Of a DNA stretch of 64,000 bases, positions 36,489 to 46,206 are shown piece after piece. A program made the translations under genes and the position numbers. Source of the DNA: Desulfuromonadaceae bacterium. Lineage in GTDB: Bacteria > Desulfobacterota > Desulfuromonadia > Geobacterales > Pseudopelobacteraceae. Under the pieces are notes generated by a model that was not told the origin of the DNA, searched no databases, and was given only the letters and a program-made list of their open reading frames with translations. The stretch spans positions 1 through 64,000 of the forward strand of contig JAQTQX010000022.1 of the NCBI GenBank assembly GCA_028712075.1, written 5' to 3'. Within the stretch, counting starts at the first letter, position 1; every line of letters starts with the position of its first letter.

Positions 36489-38844
36489 ACGAATCTACTC
36501 CCTGTTTTGATTTGGCAAGTTCCCTGGCTTCGCTCTTTTTCGGCCGGTCTCCTCCCTTGGAAACCGGCTCCGGGTAATCAATCCGATGGTGAAAAATGCC
36601 GTTCAGGATACCGGTAAAACTCTTGGCTATTTCGTGCAGGTTTTTCAAAGTCAATTCACATTCATCAAGCTGACCATCGATAAATACGTTGTTGATCAGT
36701 TTCTGCACCAGTCCCTGAATACGGTCCGCAGTCGGGTTCACAAGGGTGCGGGAGGCAGCTTCAACGCAATCGGCCAACATGACAATACCGGCCTCCCGCG
36801 TCTGAGGCTTTGGTCCGGGATAACGAAAATCCTTTTCCTCCACAGTTTGACCATTAGCCGCAGCCTGACTTTTGGCCCGCTCGTAGAAAAACCTGATCAG
36901 CGCCGTGCCGTGATGCTGGCGGATAACATCAATTATCGGCTGCCCCAATCGGTTTTCACGGGCAAGTTCCGCACCTTCCTTGATGTGAGAAATCAGTATC
37001 AACGCACTCATACTGGGCGTAAGTTTGTCGTGACGATTCTCTTCACCCCCCTGGTTCTCAATAAAATAGAGCGGTTTCGAGGCTTTACCGATATCGTGGT
37101 AATAAGCAGCAACGCGAGCCAGCAGTGGATTGGCGCCGATTGATTCCGCAGCGGCCTCAACCAGATTGCCGACTACAACGCTGTGGTGATAGGTTCCAGG
37201 GGCTTTTACCATCAACTCACGCAGCACCGGAAGATTAAGGTTTGCAAGTTCCAGCAGTTTGATATCGGTAGTGTACTGAAAGATGGTTTCAGTCAGCGGG
37301 ATAAAGCTCGATACCAATGCAGCACTGACAAATCCGCTCAGCAGGGCAAACAGGGCAATGTACACTGTTTGTGTTGTGAACAGGGAATTATTAAACGTCT
37401 GGAGCGACAATGCCAGCGCAAGATTGACTGTTGACACCTTCATACCAGCCGCATAAACAGTGCTGCGACGACTGCAATGCCGCACGCCGTGGGCACCGAC
37501 AATGCCACCCAGCAGTGAATAGATGACAACCGACATGTTATTATCGAACATAATGCCAAGTAGCGGCGCCAAGATGGCACAACAAACCAGTGCCACCTCC
37601 GAGTTGATAAAAATACGGACAATCATTGCGCCGGCAGCAAACGGAAACAGATAAAAGTAACTTGACGCGTCAATGGAAGGGAATGCTGAACCGATACTGT
37701 GGGTGATCAGTAGAGCTATCTTGAAACAGAAAAAGCTGATAATGATCAAGAGGGATATGAACAGGACATCCTTATTGGTCGGATTGAATTTTCGAATATT
37801 TTTGCAGGCAAAACGGTACGGGAAATAAAAAAGCACCAGAATCAAGGCAAATATGCCACATGCCGTAAAGAGACGGCCGCTGCTCCGCTGTGTACCGAAA
37901 ATAGCCGCCAGCTTATGAGATTGTTCCGGCGATATCCGTTCGCCGATCCGCACGACCATTTCGCCTTTCTGCAGTTTGAAGAGGACCGGGCGCACCGTTT
38001 CCATCGCCCTGCGGGAGCGGACTTCAGACGCCTCACGGTTATAGAACAGGTTGGGAAGTATTATGCGGGATAGTACGGCAGAAACAAGCTTACTGTCGGA
38101 TGGTGCGCCAATACCCTTGAAACTCCAACTGTTGACAATCCGGCGCGCCTCGTCAATATCGGTTACTGTCTGAGGCAGAATGTCATTATCAACCGGATGA
38201 CCGTTGTTGTCTGATATTTCAAGGCCTCTGCGGCTGTCGGTCTGAAAAACTCTCCCGTCCAGGACTATTTTCCGTTGATATAATTCCGTCAGCAAGAGTG
38301 CAGCACTTTCCAGAAAAAGCTTGTCAGACTTGATACGGATTAATGCCTGAATTTCAGCGACACTCAGTTCTGTATCCACCAGAGGCATCAGCACGGCACG
38401 CCACTCGGAAATGCTATGCTCCGGGCTCTTGTCGAGAGTTGAGCGTATGACCGCAAGCGCCTGCTCCAACTTGTCTACCAGAGCACCCGGTACCTGATCA
38501 CTCAGATTGTACACAACCGGAGCATTATTGGCGGCATCTTTACGTCGCTGCTCGGTCAGAGCCTTGTCTTCAACAAGCAGATCCTGGGTAACGCGGATGT
38601 CTGAGGAGGCTATTTCACCCGTTCTATAGGAAAGAATTGTGATGTGCTGGCTTGGAAGTATTGCCAGCGTCAACAACAGTGCGGTGGAGATCAGCAGAAT
38701 GAACCGGTTGCGCAGGGATGTTTCCGGATTAGAAAATTTTTTGATCAGAGAATCAAGCAGATTCGATCCGAGCTGACCTAAATATGTCAGCGTATGCTGT
38801 TCGTGTCTGCTTCCGGACTGTTCTGACATAGGTATATGCGCCAT
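36388..38844 (-). CDS. 7TM HD-domain receptor, PgpH-like c-di-AMP phosphodiesterase
   Basis: 818 residues. TM1 about 47-65, a large extracytoplasmic 7TMR-HDED domain (about 70-320, opening TGEIASSDIRVTQDLLV), seven TM helices (about 325-520), and a cytoplasmic HD domain with APGTYHHSVVVGNLVE, ARVAAYYHDIGKASKP and IRQHHGTALIRFFYE. This is the layout of PgpH/YqfF, which hydrolyses c-di-AMP. The C-terminal tail is a low-complexity Lys/Glu/Ser/Gly stretch whose coding sequence overlaps ybeY. It is first of the group HD-ybeY-dgkA. Confidence 0.92.
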   Translation of the reverse strand: MAHIPMSEQSGSRHEQHTLTYLGQLGSNLLDSLIKKFSNPETSLRNRFILLISTALLLTLAILPSQHITILSYRTGEIASSDIRVTQDLLVEDKALTEQRRKDAANNAPVVYNLSDQVPGALVDKLEQALAVIRSTLDKSPEHSISEWRAVLMPLVDTELSVAEIQALIRIKSDKLFLESAALLLTELYQRKIVLDGRVFQTDSRRGLEISDNNGHPVDNDILPQTVTDIDEARRIVNSWSFKGIGAPSDSKLVSAVLSRIILPNLFYNREASEVRSRRAMETVRPVLFKLQKGEMVVRIGERISPEQSHKLAAIFGTQRSSGRLFTACGIFALILVLFYFPYRFACKNIRKFNPTNKDVLFISLLIIISFFCFKIALLITHSIGSAFPSIDASSYFYLFPFAAGAMIVRIFINSEVALVCCAILAPLLGIMFDNNMSVVIYSLLGGIVGAHGVRHCSRRSTVYAAGMKVSTVNLALALSLQTFNNSLFTTQTVYIALFALLSGFVSAALVSSFIPLTETIFQYTTDIKLLELANLNLPVLRELMVKAPGTYHHSVVVGNLVEAAAESIGANPLLARVAAYYHDIGKASKPLYFIENQGGEENRHDKLTPSMSALILISHIKEGAELARENRLGQPIIDVIRQHHGTALIRFFYERAKSQAAANGQTVEEKDFRYPGPKPQTREAGIVMLADCVEAASRTLVNPTADRIQGLVQKLINNVFIDGQLDECELTLKNLHEIAKSFTGILNGIFHHRIDYPEPVSKGGDRPKKSEARELAKSKQGVDSYGNIDEQSPETPSMQDSAAKKGGGENLKRLGMS

Positions 38845-38934
38845 AGGTTGATTGAATTTTGCATAAATAACAGGGTTTGAACTTTAGTCTGATTACGGAT
38901 ACGTGTCAATAAATCAGCTTCGTAGCAACAGAAA

Positions 38935-39822
38935 TTATCCGCGCGGGTGAATCTGCCGGTGCAAGCACTTAAGCCGCTCTCGGGTAACGTGGGTATATAT
39001 CTGGGTGCTTGTGAGGTCTGCATGCCCCAGCATAATCTGCACACTGCGCAGATCGGCACCGTTCTCCAGCAGATGGGTGGCAAACGAGTGGCGCAGGGTA
39101 TGCGGTGAGATATTTTTTCTGATAGCTGCAAGCTTCGCCCGTTTTTTGATGATATTCCAGAACGCCTGCCGGCTCATTGCTCCCCCCAGGCGGGACAGAA
39201 AAAAATAACCATTCTGATGCAACGGGTCGAGCATTATCCGCACTGTGGCAAGATAAGCAGCCGCTCCCTCCCGCGCTGATTCACCAATCGGCACCAGACG
39301 CTCCTTGTTCCCCTTACCGACTGTCATCAGATAGCCTGAATCCAAGTTGACTTCGCGCAGCTTGAGATGAACGAGCTCCGATACCCGCAGACCTGTGGCA
39401 TACAGTAGTTCAAGCATGGCTAGATCGCGCAGATCTTCACTATCTCCGCCCCGACAGGCAGCAAACAGGGCATCAATCTCGCGTTCATCAAGAAACTGCG
39501 GCAGTTTATGGAGCATGCGCGGCGCTTCGATTATCGTTGCAGGATTGCTGATTGCGTAATTTTCAATCATCAGAAATCTGTGAAACATGCGGATAGCAGA
39601 GAGGCAACGAGCGCGGCTCCGTGGACCGATCGTCAGTTTTTGCAGGGCACCCAAAAAAGCTGCAATATCAGCCGAGGTGATGTCGGAAGGTTTATGGCGT
39701 CCTGTTTTTTCAAGAAAATCAAGATAACGGGCAAGATCCCGGCTGTACGCACTTTGGGTATTCTCAGAGAGGCCTTTCTCAACAACCAGATATGATATGA
39801 AAAGGTCGAGGTAGTCGTTCAA
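38935..39822 (-). CDS. xerD: Tyrosine recombinase XerD
   Basis: 295 residues. N-terminal SAM-like core-binding domain (YLVVEKGLSENTQSAYSRDLARYLDFL) and C-terminal catalytic domain. Catalytic residues: Arg in ATGLRVSEL, Lys in GKGNKERLVP, His-x-x-Arg in SPHTLRHSFATHLLE, His in LGHADLTST and Tyr in QIYTHV. It resolves chromosome dimers at dif with XerC, at division. Not linked to a mobile element here. It lies 90 bases upstream of the HD-receptor gene. Confidence 0.93.
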   Translation of the reverse strand: MNDYLDLFISYLVVEKGLSENTQSAYSRDLARYLDFLEKTGRHKPSDITSADIAAFLGALQKLTIGPRSRARCLSAIRMFHRFLMIENYAISNPATIIEAPRMLHKLPQFLDEREIDALFAACRGGDSEDLRDLAMLELLYATGLRVSELVHLKLREVNLDSGYLMTVGKGNKERLVPIGESAREGAAAYLATVRIMLDPLHQNGYFFLSRLGGAMSRQAFWNIIKKRAKLAAIRKNISPHTLRHSFATHLLENGADLRSVQIMLGHADLTSTQIYTHVTRERLKCLHRQIHPRG

Positions 39823-39861
39823 ATAATTGCCTTTCCGGATGTAGAAATTCGATCCGTCATC

Positions 39862-40800
39862 TTAAAAAATCAGCAGATGCAGCACTCCCCGAATCAGAAT
39901 CCCGACCGCTGCTCCGGCTATTGCAGGCCTTACAACCGAGCTTGAACGTGCGCCGGCTGAAATCAGCACGGCCACCCCGACAATATCGCACGGATTAGTG
40001 AGAAAGCCGGCCATGCGGTTCAGCTCCTGAACCGTGATCGCCCCCTCTTTCAACAGATTGATAGTTACGCCCATCATGGCGGTGCCGCCGGCAAGATACT
40101 TGGTGGCCAGCGGCAGTACGGCAACTACCGGGAACCCGATCCAGGAGAACATCGGTGAGAGCGCCGATTCCAGCAGGATGATCGCCCCGGTGGATTTCAA
40201 AACATTAACCAGGAAAATTGCCAGAATCAGGATCGGAATCGCGCCGAGAATAACCTGAACCGCTTCCTGACCACCTAATATCATGAGATTGAGGGAGGTA
40301 CTTTTGCGATGTTCCCCACTGGAGGCAGCAAACGGCTCAGCCGGCATGTCGTTATCACTGACTGAACGGGTAAACAGGTAGTAGGTCAAAGCTGCAGCCG
40401 CAAGGCCTCCGACAAGTGAAGTCAACAGAATAACGCCAAGATTGAGCCCAACCGCAACCATCGGAAACACTACGTTGGCCTGGGACATGGTGAAGACCAT
40501 GGCCAGGGTTGCAGCAATACGCCGTCGCGAGGTACCGTCCTTTTCCATAATTGCAAGAGTGGCCAACGGCGCGGCAAAACTGACGAACAGCAGTTGCATG
40601 ATAGCAAATGCCCCGGCGCCGGGAATACCAAACCAACGAAGCACCGGCTGAACGAAGCGCGCAACCAGTGCCAGAATACCGCGCGCCTCGACCACTTTCA
40701 TGATGGCCATCATGACCACCAGTACCGGCAGCAGCACATACAGTGCAAGATCAAGAGCCGTTTTCCCCGACTGCAGCACAATTTTTATGAATTCTTCCAC
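39862..40800 (-). CDS. Gate-domain (nucleoside recognition) membrane protein
   Basis: 312 residues from a GTG at 40800 with GGAG seven bases upstream. About eight to ten membrane helices in two Gate-like halves: [29 protein letters not shown] and the second half around [15 protein letters not shown], with [13 protein letters not shown]. The family is related to nucleoside transporters and SpmA/SpmB; the substrate is unknown. The upstream leader is a 19-copy heptamer repeat (separate entry). It lies 39 bases upstream of xerD on the same strand. Confidence 0.85.
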   Translation of the reverse strand: MEEFIKIVLQSGKTALDLALYVLLPVLVVMMAIMKVVEARGILALVARFVQPVLRWFGIPGAGAFAIMQLLFVSFAAPLATLAIMEKDGTSRRRIAATLAMVFTMSQANVVFPMVAVGLNLGVILLTSLVGGLAAAALTYYLFTRSVSDNDMPAEPFAASSGEHRKSTSLNLMILGGQEAVQVILGAIPILILAIFLVNVLKSTGAIILLESALSPMFSWIGFPVVAVLPLATKYLAGGTAMMGVTINLLKEGAITVQELNRMAGFLTNPCDIVGVAVLISAGARSSSVVRPAIAGAAVGILIRGVLHLLIF

Positions 40801-40813
40801 TGCCTAACTCCGT

Positions 40814-40946
40814 TCATCTCTCATCTCTCATCTCTCATCTCTCATCTCTCATCTCTCATCTCTCATCTCTCATCTCTCATCTCTCATCTCTCATCTTTCA
40901 TCTCTCATCTCTCATCTCTCATCTCTCATCTCTCATCTCTCATCCT
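40814..40946 (+). repeat. Heptanucleotide tandem repeat (TCATCTC)n, 19 units
   Basis: Nineteen contiguous 7-base units. Unit 12 (40891) reads TCATCTT and the last (40940) TCATCCT; the rest are exact. It lies between glnD (ends 40960) and the GTG start of the Gate gene (40800). On the transcribed strand it reads GAGATGA, offering a purine-rich Shine-Dalgarno-like sequence and many ATG-to-stop mini-ORFs. Repeat length not divisible by three. Confidence 0.95.
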
Positions 40947-40959
40947 TCAACCTGACCTT

Positions 40960-43671
40960 TCAAACCCACTCATCAATTGCGGTCATCAACCTGCCACAAA
41001 TATCTTTCAGCTTTTCAGGAGCGGTAATTTTATGTGCAAAAATATCGCGCACATAGAAAACGTCAGCAACCTGATCCACTTTGGTCGAAATTTTGGAGAC
41101 ACCAATATACAGGCCCATCTCAGCCAGAGTACTGGTAATCAGATACAGTAGTCCGATCTTGTCATGAGTCAGAATATCGATAACGGTATACTCTTCAGAA
41201 ACTTCATTATCGATTTCAACCTTGGTGGCAAAGCGGGGGGCAGGCCGCACCGTCAGCAAGGTCGGACGCTTCCTTTTTGCCACCAGCGTTGACACCTGTA
41301 CTTCGCCGTGGACAGCGCGGCGCATCTCCTGCTCAATCTTGTCCCAGCGCGCCGCATCAACTACCAGATCCCCCTGCGGAGAATTTACCTGCAGGATATC
41401 AAGCACCTTGCCGTTTTTGCTGGTGTTGATCTGAGCCCCCAGAATATTGATGCCATTGGCCGCCATAACACCGGTAATTCGCGAAAAAAGTCCCGCCATA
41501 TCGTGAGCACAGATGATGAATTCGGAATAGCCACTGTCCGGTTGATGGGAGAGCCGGATTTGTATGTCGGTTTGCTCTAGTTCCAATAACAGACGCGCAT
41601 GTTCCGCAATAAGAGGTGCGGGATTGGCAAGGAGCAGCCGTACCGGCATCGCCTTCAACTCATGCCGGATGTCGGCAACGGGGAAATCATCTTCAAGAAT
41701 CTCGGTTACTTTTTTGATCATCGAAGTGACCCGCTCGCTACTTGCCTCCAGCTGGAAGCCTCCCCGGTCAAGAATGCCAAACGCCTTTTCAAACAGTTCA
41801 TTAAAAAGTGACGCTTTCCATGTCGACCATACATCAACTCCGACTGCACGGACGTCAGCTACCGTGAGAAGGTAGAGCATCTTCAGATTTTCACTGGTTT
41901 CCATCTGGCGGGCAAACTGAGCGATCATTTTCTCATCGTTAAGATCGCGACGCTGTGAAATATGCGCAAACAACAGATGCTGACGAACCAAGAACTCCAG
42001 TCGCTCGCTATCTTCCCGTGAAAGCCCTATGCGTCTGGCAATCGTCGGAATCATGGCCGCTCCCTTTTCAGCATGCCCCCCTCCCGACCCCTTGCCGATG
42101 TCATGGAAGAGCGCCGCTAATATCAGCAATTCCGGCTTCCCGATCTGCGCGGCAATGGTACACGGAAGCGGCAGACTCTCCTTAAGTTCGCCGCTGAGCA
42201 TCTTTTCAATCTGCTCGACAACAAAAAGAGTATGAATGTCAACTGTATAGATATGGTAAAGGTCGTGCTGCACCTTGCAGTAAATGTTCTCGAGCTCGGG
42301 AATATATCGGTTCAGAAATTCAAGATGGTGCATAAGACGCAGCGTTTCGGTGACACCCTTCGTTGAGCGGAGAATCGATAAAAACGCATGGTTGATGTCC
42401 CGGTTGCGCCGGAACTTGTCGTTAATCATGGCCAGATTTTTTCTGATGGCCCCCTTGGCCCGAACATTGAGGGAAACACCATGCTTCTGGGAAAGTTCGA
42501 ACATTTTCATCATCACGCCCGGGTTCTTTTCCACTACTGTTTCATCCGGGACGATCAGTTCACCCTTGAGTACGAAACATCCCTCCCCTACCGGCCTTCT
42601 GACGAAGTAGCCAAGAATTTTGAGAGCCCCCTCATCGCGCCAGATACAGCGGGAAACCATGCTTGACGTAAAGTGTTCAACCTTGTTGGCATGGCGGTAA
42701 TAGTCCCGCATAAAATCTTCAACGGCCAGTACTTTCTCACTATCTTTGTATCCGAGGAAAGCTGCAAGATGCACCTGAGCATCGAACGTTAACTGGTCAT
42801 TTTTCCTGCCGTTAAAGTAGTGCAGTTCATTGCGAATACGCCAGAGATAGTCCAATGCCGCGTAATATGTTTCAAGCTCTTCATCGTTGAGAATCCCCTT
42901 GATGATCAGTTCGCGCAGGTCGGTAAATTTGTATTTAACCCGGGCCACCCAGATAGCGGTTTGAAGGTCGCGAAGCCCTCCTTCGCCTTCTTTGAGGTTT
43001 GGCTCAAGCAGATAGACCGTAGAACCGTATTTCTGACGTCGACTCTTCATATCGGCAATTTTCTCTTTAATGAATGAGTTGCTTGATTTCGGTAAAATCT
43101 GACTGAATATGACCTTGAGAAGAGTGGTGTATAATGGACGGCTACCCGATAAATATCGGGCATCCATCAATGCGGTCTTGACGGTGCCGTCCGCAGCAGC
43201 CATTTCGACACAATCAGAAATTTTGCGGACGGAGTAGCCGATTTCAAGTCGCATGTCCCACAAAAAATAGAGCAGTTTCTGGGCAATATCTTCAACCGTC
43301 ACAACCGGCATTGTACCGTCATGAAGGAACATGATGTCTATATCGGAAAACGGGTTAAGTTCTCCTCGGCCATATCCGCCCGCAGCAACCAGTGATATAT
43401 GCTCCAGCATCTCCTCCGCTCCGCTTATATCGAAGATGATCGAAAAAAACAGCTTGCCGATCATCTCGTCAATCATATCGCAGAGCAGATGAGTTACTTC
43501 AGTTCCGCTCGCACCGTTTCGATGAAGTTCCCGTATTTCTTCACGATACTTTGCCAGAAAGTTTTTACAGCCGGAAAGGTAAAGTGTTCGTTTTTCGTTA
43601 AAACCAGCCATGCCGGCATCACCAACTGCAGTAATTGAATCGGGGAAATACGGGTCGATTGAAAATTGCAT
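40960..43671 (-). CDS. glnD: [Protein-PII] uridylyltransferase/uridylyl-removing enzyme GlnD
   Basis: 903 residues. Senses glutamine and modifies PII proteins. Nucleotidyltransferase domain with GGYGRGELNPFSDIDIMF; a PII-UTase linker (EPNLKEGEGGLRDLQTAIW); an HD domain with AALFHDIGKGSGGGHAEKGA and RQHLLFAHISQRRD; and two C-terminal ACT domains (ICAHDMAGLFSRITGVMAANGINI, partly; ILTHDKIGLLYLITSTLAEMGL). Length fits. Start ATG at 43671. It is the first gene of the minus-strand run down to the HD receptor. Confidence 0.97.
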   Translation of the reverse strand: MQFSIDPYFPDSITAVGDAGMAGFNEKRTLYLSGCKNFLAKYREEIRELHRNGASGTEVTHLLCDMIDEMIGKLFFSIIFDISGAEEMLEHISLVAAGGYGRGELNPFSDIDIMFLHDGTMPVVTVEDIAQKLLYFLWDMRLEIGYSVRKISDCVEMAAADGTVKTALMDARYLSGSRPLYTTLLKVIFSQILPKSSNSFIKEKIADMKSRRQKYGSTVYLLEPNLKEGEGGLRDLQTAIWVARVKYKFTDLRELIIKGILNDEELETYYAALDYLWRIRNELHYFNGRKNDQLTFDAQVHLAAFLGYKDSEKVLAVEDFMRDYYRHANKVEHFTSSMVSRCIWRDEGALKILGYFVRRPVGEGCFVLKGELIVPDETVVEKNPGVMMKMFELSQKHGVSLNVRAKGAIRKNLAMINDKFRRNRDINHAFLSILRSTKGVTETLRLMHHLEFLNRYIPELENIYCKVQHDLYHIYTVDIHTLFVVEQIEKMLSGELKESLPLPCTIAAQIGKPELLILAALFHDIGKGSGGGHAEKGAAMIPTIARRIGLSREDSERLEFLVRQHLLFAHISQRRDLNDEKMIAQFARQMETSENLKMLYLLTVADVRAVGVDVWSTWKASLFNELFEKAFGILDRGGFQLEASSERVTSMIKKVTEILEDDFPVADIRHELKAMPVRLLLANPAPLIAEHARLLLELEQTDIQIRLSHQPDSGYSEFIICAHDMAGLFSRITGVMAANGINILGAQINTSKNGKVLDILQVNSPQGDLVVDAARWDKIEQEMRRAVHGEVQVSTLVAKRKRPTLLTVRPAPRFATKVEIDNEVSEEYTVIDILTHDKIGLLYLITSTLAEMGLYIGVSKISTKVDQVADVFYVRDIFAHKITAPEKLKDICGRLMTAIDEWV

Positions 43672-43869
43672 GGGCTGAATTCCTTACTGATCAGTTTGTT
43701 GTCAAAATGTACAAAGCATGTACGCAGCGCAACTGACATATACGGATGTACATTGCTTGACGGCACTACAGCTTGAATGGGGGGCGAATTATACGTCAGT
43801 CGTCCGACCGAGTCAAAAGCAATCAGTGCGGATGTCTGTTTTGACTCTATTGCTCCAGCTGATAAATGA

Positions 43870-43895
43870 AAAGCCCGCCAATTTACTCAGCGGGC
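43870..43895 (-). terminator. Intrinsic terminator of the multihaem cytochrome gene
   Basis: GCCCGC/GCGGGC stem (43873-43878 with 43890-43895) with TTTTCATTT following on the minus strand, 94 bases after the cytochrome stop codon. The rest of 43672-43988 holds the glnD promoter region; no gene was seen. Confidence 0.65.
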
Positions 43896-43988
43896 CTTCA
43901 TCTGATTGTGAAAATTGTTCCGTTTACCATCAAATGCAGCTGCACCTCACAGCAACGTGTACCGGTGCAACAGCATTTGCTAGCGCAA

Positions 43989-44870
43989 TTACTTTTTTTG
44001 CGACCCTGATTTCATGACCGGCAGATCATGAACATCGATATGACAGGAGAGGCAGCGCGGGAACTGGTCATGGAAAGCCTTGTTGTGAGGCTTTCCGTGG
44101 CAATCGGTGCATTGCGGCACATAGCGGTGTTTGCCTTTATGGCAGGTAACGCAGAGCACGTTTTTGTGTTTACTAGTGCTCTTTGACAGCTTGCCGAAAA
44201 CTTTTGTATGGCATGAACCACAGGAGTTGGACGGTGTATCCGTGGCAAAAATAATCTGACGCGGCTGATGAACCGGGTGGCACTTCAGGCAGTCTGGTAC
44301 CGTTTGGCCTTCAACATGAGGCTTGTGACAGGCGAAACAGGACGGTTTGAACCCGTGCGATGTATGGCATTGCGCGCATGCAACCTTGGTGTGTTTGCTC
44401 GGAAATGCTGTCAGCTGATCGCGCACGCTGCCATGACAATCGAAGCAGAAGTTCGTAAGCTGGGCGGATGCGGCAATTTTTCGTGGTGTGTGGGGGTTGC
44501 TGTGACAGGCGTTGCACTCGGTAATTTTCTTCCCGTGCGGAATTTCGTGGCAAGAGGCGCACTTGGGCATGATAGCATCCCAGTTTCCCTTCCGTGGACT
44601 ATAGGTGTGAAACTGGTTATGACAGTTCTGGCACGAAAATCTGTGCCGGCCACCGCTTTTTTTAAGGTTCTGGAACAGGCCGGTGTGACATTGGGCACAT
44701 TGCACGGCCGTAAGAGGCTGCGGATCGCTGGCATACTGTTCTGGAGTGACCGGAATGGCAACGGTTGCGATCTTTTTTCCCAGTGGTGCAGCAAGGGCTA
44801 TCCCGGTAAGCGCCAATGCAATCATTATCCCCATAAGGACTCGTCTGGTAACACGGTTTGCTCTCTTCAT
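43989..44870 (-). CDS. Dodecahaem periplasmic cytochrome c
   Basis: 293 residues from the ATG at 44870 (AAAGGGG upstream; a 29-codon ORF extension lacks such a site). A signal peptide (MKRANRVTRRVLMG, ending GIALA) precedes twelve CxxCH haem motifs, all CxxCH with two-residue spacing: CAQCH twice, plus CQNCH, CASCH, CNACH, CFDCH, CFACH, CLKCH, CGSCH, CVTCH, CTDCH and CLSCH. Extra His residues are available as distal ligands for bis-His haems. It probably carries electrons across the periplasm toward metal oxides or other acceptors. No porin or lipoprotein partner is adjacent. Confidence 0.93.
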   Translation of the reverse strand: MKRANRVTRRVLMGIMIALALTGIALAAPLGKKIATVAIPVTPEQYASDPQPLTAVQCAQCHTGLFQNLKKSGGRHRFSCQNCHNQFHTYSPRKGNWDAIMPKCASCHEIPHGKKITECNACHSNPHTPRKIAASAQLTNFCFDCHGSVRDQLTAFPSKHTKVACAQCHTSHGFKPSCFACHKPHVEGQTVPDCLKCHPVHQPRQIIFATDTPSNSCGSCHTKVFGKLSKSTSKHKNVLCVTCHKGKHRYVPQCTDCHGKPHNKAFHDQFPRCLSCHIDVHDLPVMKSGSQKK

Positions 44871-45207
44871 CATTTCCCCTTTATTCTGTTGGAATATGCA
44901 GCAAATGGCAACGCCACTACCGGCCTTTTCAGTCTGGGATAGCAACCGTAGCGTCAAACAGCTTCTGTTCCGGAAAGCACCTTTTTCGCGCGGGAACTAA
45001 ATACTACAGAAATATGAATGATGTCAATAATGACAGCAGATATGAACCATGACACTACGTATGACTATTGTCTCTGACAGCACAAAGAGAAGTTCCTGCA
45101 CCTGTCATGATTTCCAAGGGACAGGAGCATTTAAATGGACCGACCTATTATTTGTCAAATTGTGTGGTATATAAGTCTCGAAATTGTCGACATGAAAGGT
45201 GATCGTT
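44871..45207. other. Divergent promoter region between the cytochrome gene and cheV
   Basis: 337 bases without a gene. A near-perfect inverted repeat, GCACCTGTC (45098-45106) and GACAGGAGC (45120-45128), lies 80 bases before cheV and could be an operator. No riboswitch was recognised. Confidence 0.35.
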
Positions 45208-46149
45208 ATGGAGCAGAGCAAAATTCTTCTTGAAAGTGACACCAATGAACTGGAGATCGTTGAGTTCAGAATTGACGAAGTGGACTGGAATGGCAACGTG
45301 TTACCCTGTTATTATGGCGTCAATGTAGCAAAGGTTCGCGAAATAATCCGTTTGCCGACCATGTCACGGGTCGTCAATGCCAAGCCTGGCATCGAAGGAA
45401 TGATCAAGCTGCGTGACAAGGTCATTACCATCATCAATCTTGCAACGGTACTCAACAAATCAACGGGAGATCTGGTGGCCGACCGGGTTGTGGTTCTTGA
45501 GTTCAACAACCTTATGGTGGGTGTCCTTGTTCATTCGGTCTCCAGAATATACCGGATTTCCTGGAAGAATGTTGAACCACCGGCGGCAGCTGTTCACAGC
45601 AGTGAAGTGACCGGCCTGGTCAAGATGGACAACAGAATAATCCTGGTGCTCGATTTTGAAAAAATTGTTGCCGAACTTTGCTCGGAAAGCGCACTGCAGC
45701 CTCTCAATAATGAACTGATGCATAGAGCAGAAACCAATCCCGAACGTATGCAAAAAACTGTACTGGTTGCAGATGACTCACATTTTATTCGTAAAACTCT
45801 CTGCAGCAGCCTGCGTGCAGCCGGTTATACAATTGTGGAGGCAGAAAATGGTGCCGAAGCGTGGGATATCATACAGGATACCATGCGCAAGGCTGCGACA
45901 GACGGGAACCTTTTCCGGGATCACATACAAATGTTAATTACAGACGTAGAAATGCCGCAAATGGACGGCCTGCATCTCACGTCCCTTGTGCGGAAAGAAA
46001 ATTCGTTGCAGAACCTGCCCATAGCAATTTTTTCGTCACTCGCTTCGGAAGATAATAAACGGAAATGGATCGGACTGGGTGCCAACTGTATCCTTACCAA
46101 ACCGGATTTACCCAGACTGGTCGACGTAGTTGATGATTTGACAGCCTGA
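45208..46149 (+). CDS. cheV: CheV-type chemotaxis protein (CheW-REC fusion)
   Basis: 313 residues from the ATG at 45208 with AAAGGTG upstream. N-terminal CheW domain (about 15-165: GVNVAKVREIIRLP, GMIKLRDKVITIINLA) and a C-terminal receiver with DDSHFIRKTL, the phospho-Asp in MLITDVEMPQMDG and Lys in ILTKPD. CheV couples receptors to CheA and is tuned by phosphorylation. It stands alone upstream of the aroF leader. Confidence 0.94.
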   Translation: MEQSKILLESDTNELEIVEFRIDEVDWNGNVLPCYYGVNVAKVREIIRLPTMSRVVNAKPGIEGMIKLRDKVITIINLATVLNKSTGDLVADRVVVLEFNNLMVGVLVHSVSRIYRISWKNVEPPAAAVHSSEVTGLVKMDNRIILVLDFEKIVAELCSESALQPLNNELMHRAETNPERMQKTVLVADDSHFIRKTLCSSLRAAGYTIVEAENGAEAWDIIQDTMRKAATDGNLFRDHIQMLITDVEMPQMDGLHLTSLVRKENSLQNLPIAIFSSLASEDNKRKWIGLGANCILTKPDLPRLVDVVDDLTA

Positions 46150-46169
46150 ATCAACGATTTGAAACGCAC

Positions 46170-46198
46170 TTGACAACCAGGACAACTCTATGCTTAAT
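46170..46198 (+). promoter_or_regulatory. Sigma-70 promoter of the aroF leader
   Basis: TTGACA (46170-46175, perfect), a 17-base spacer, then CTTAAT (46193-46198, four of six). The likely start site is within a few bases of the leader-peptide ATG (46207), so the transcript may be leaderless or nearly so. Confidence 0.6.
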
Positions 46199-46206
46199 TG
46201 TGGCAC

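Noticed and set aside
44871-45000. Possible c-di-GMP (GEMM) riboswitch before the cytochrome gene
   Set aside because: A GGTAGTGGCGTTGCC-like block recalls the 3' half of GEMM, but the invariant GCAAAGCC core and the P2 tetraloop are missing.
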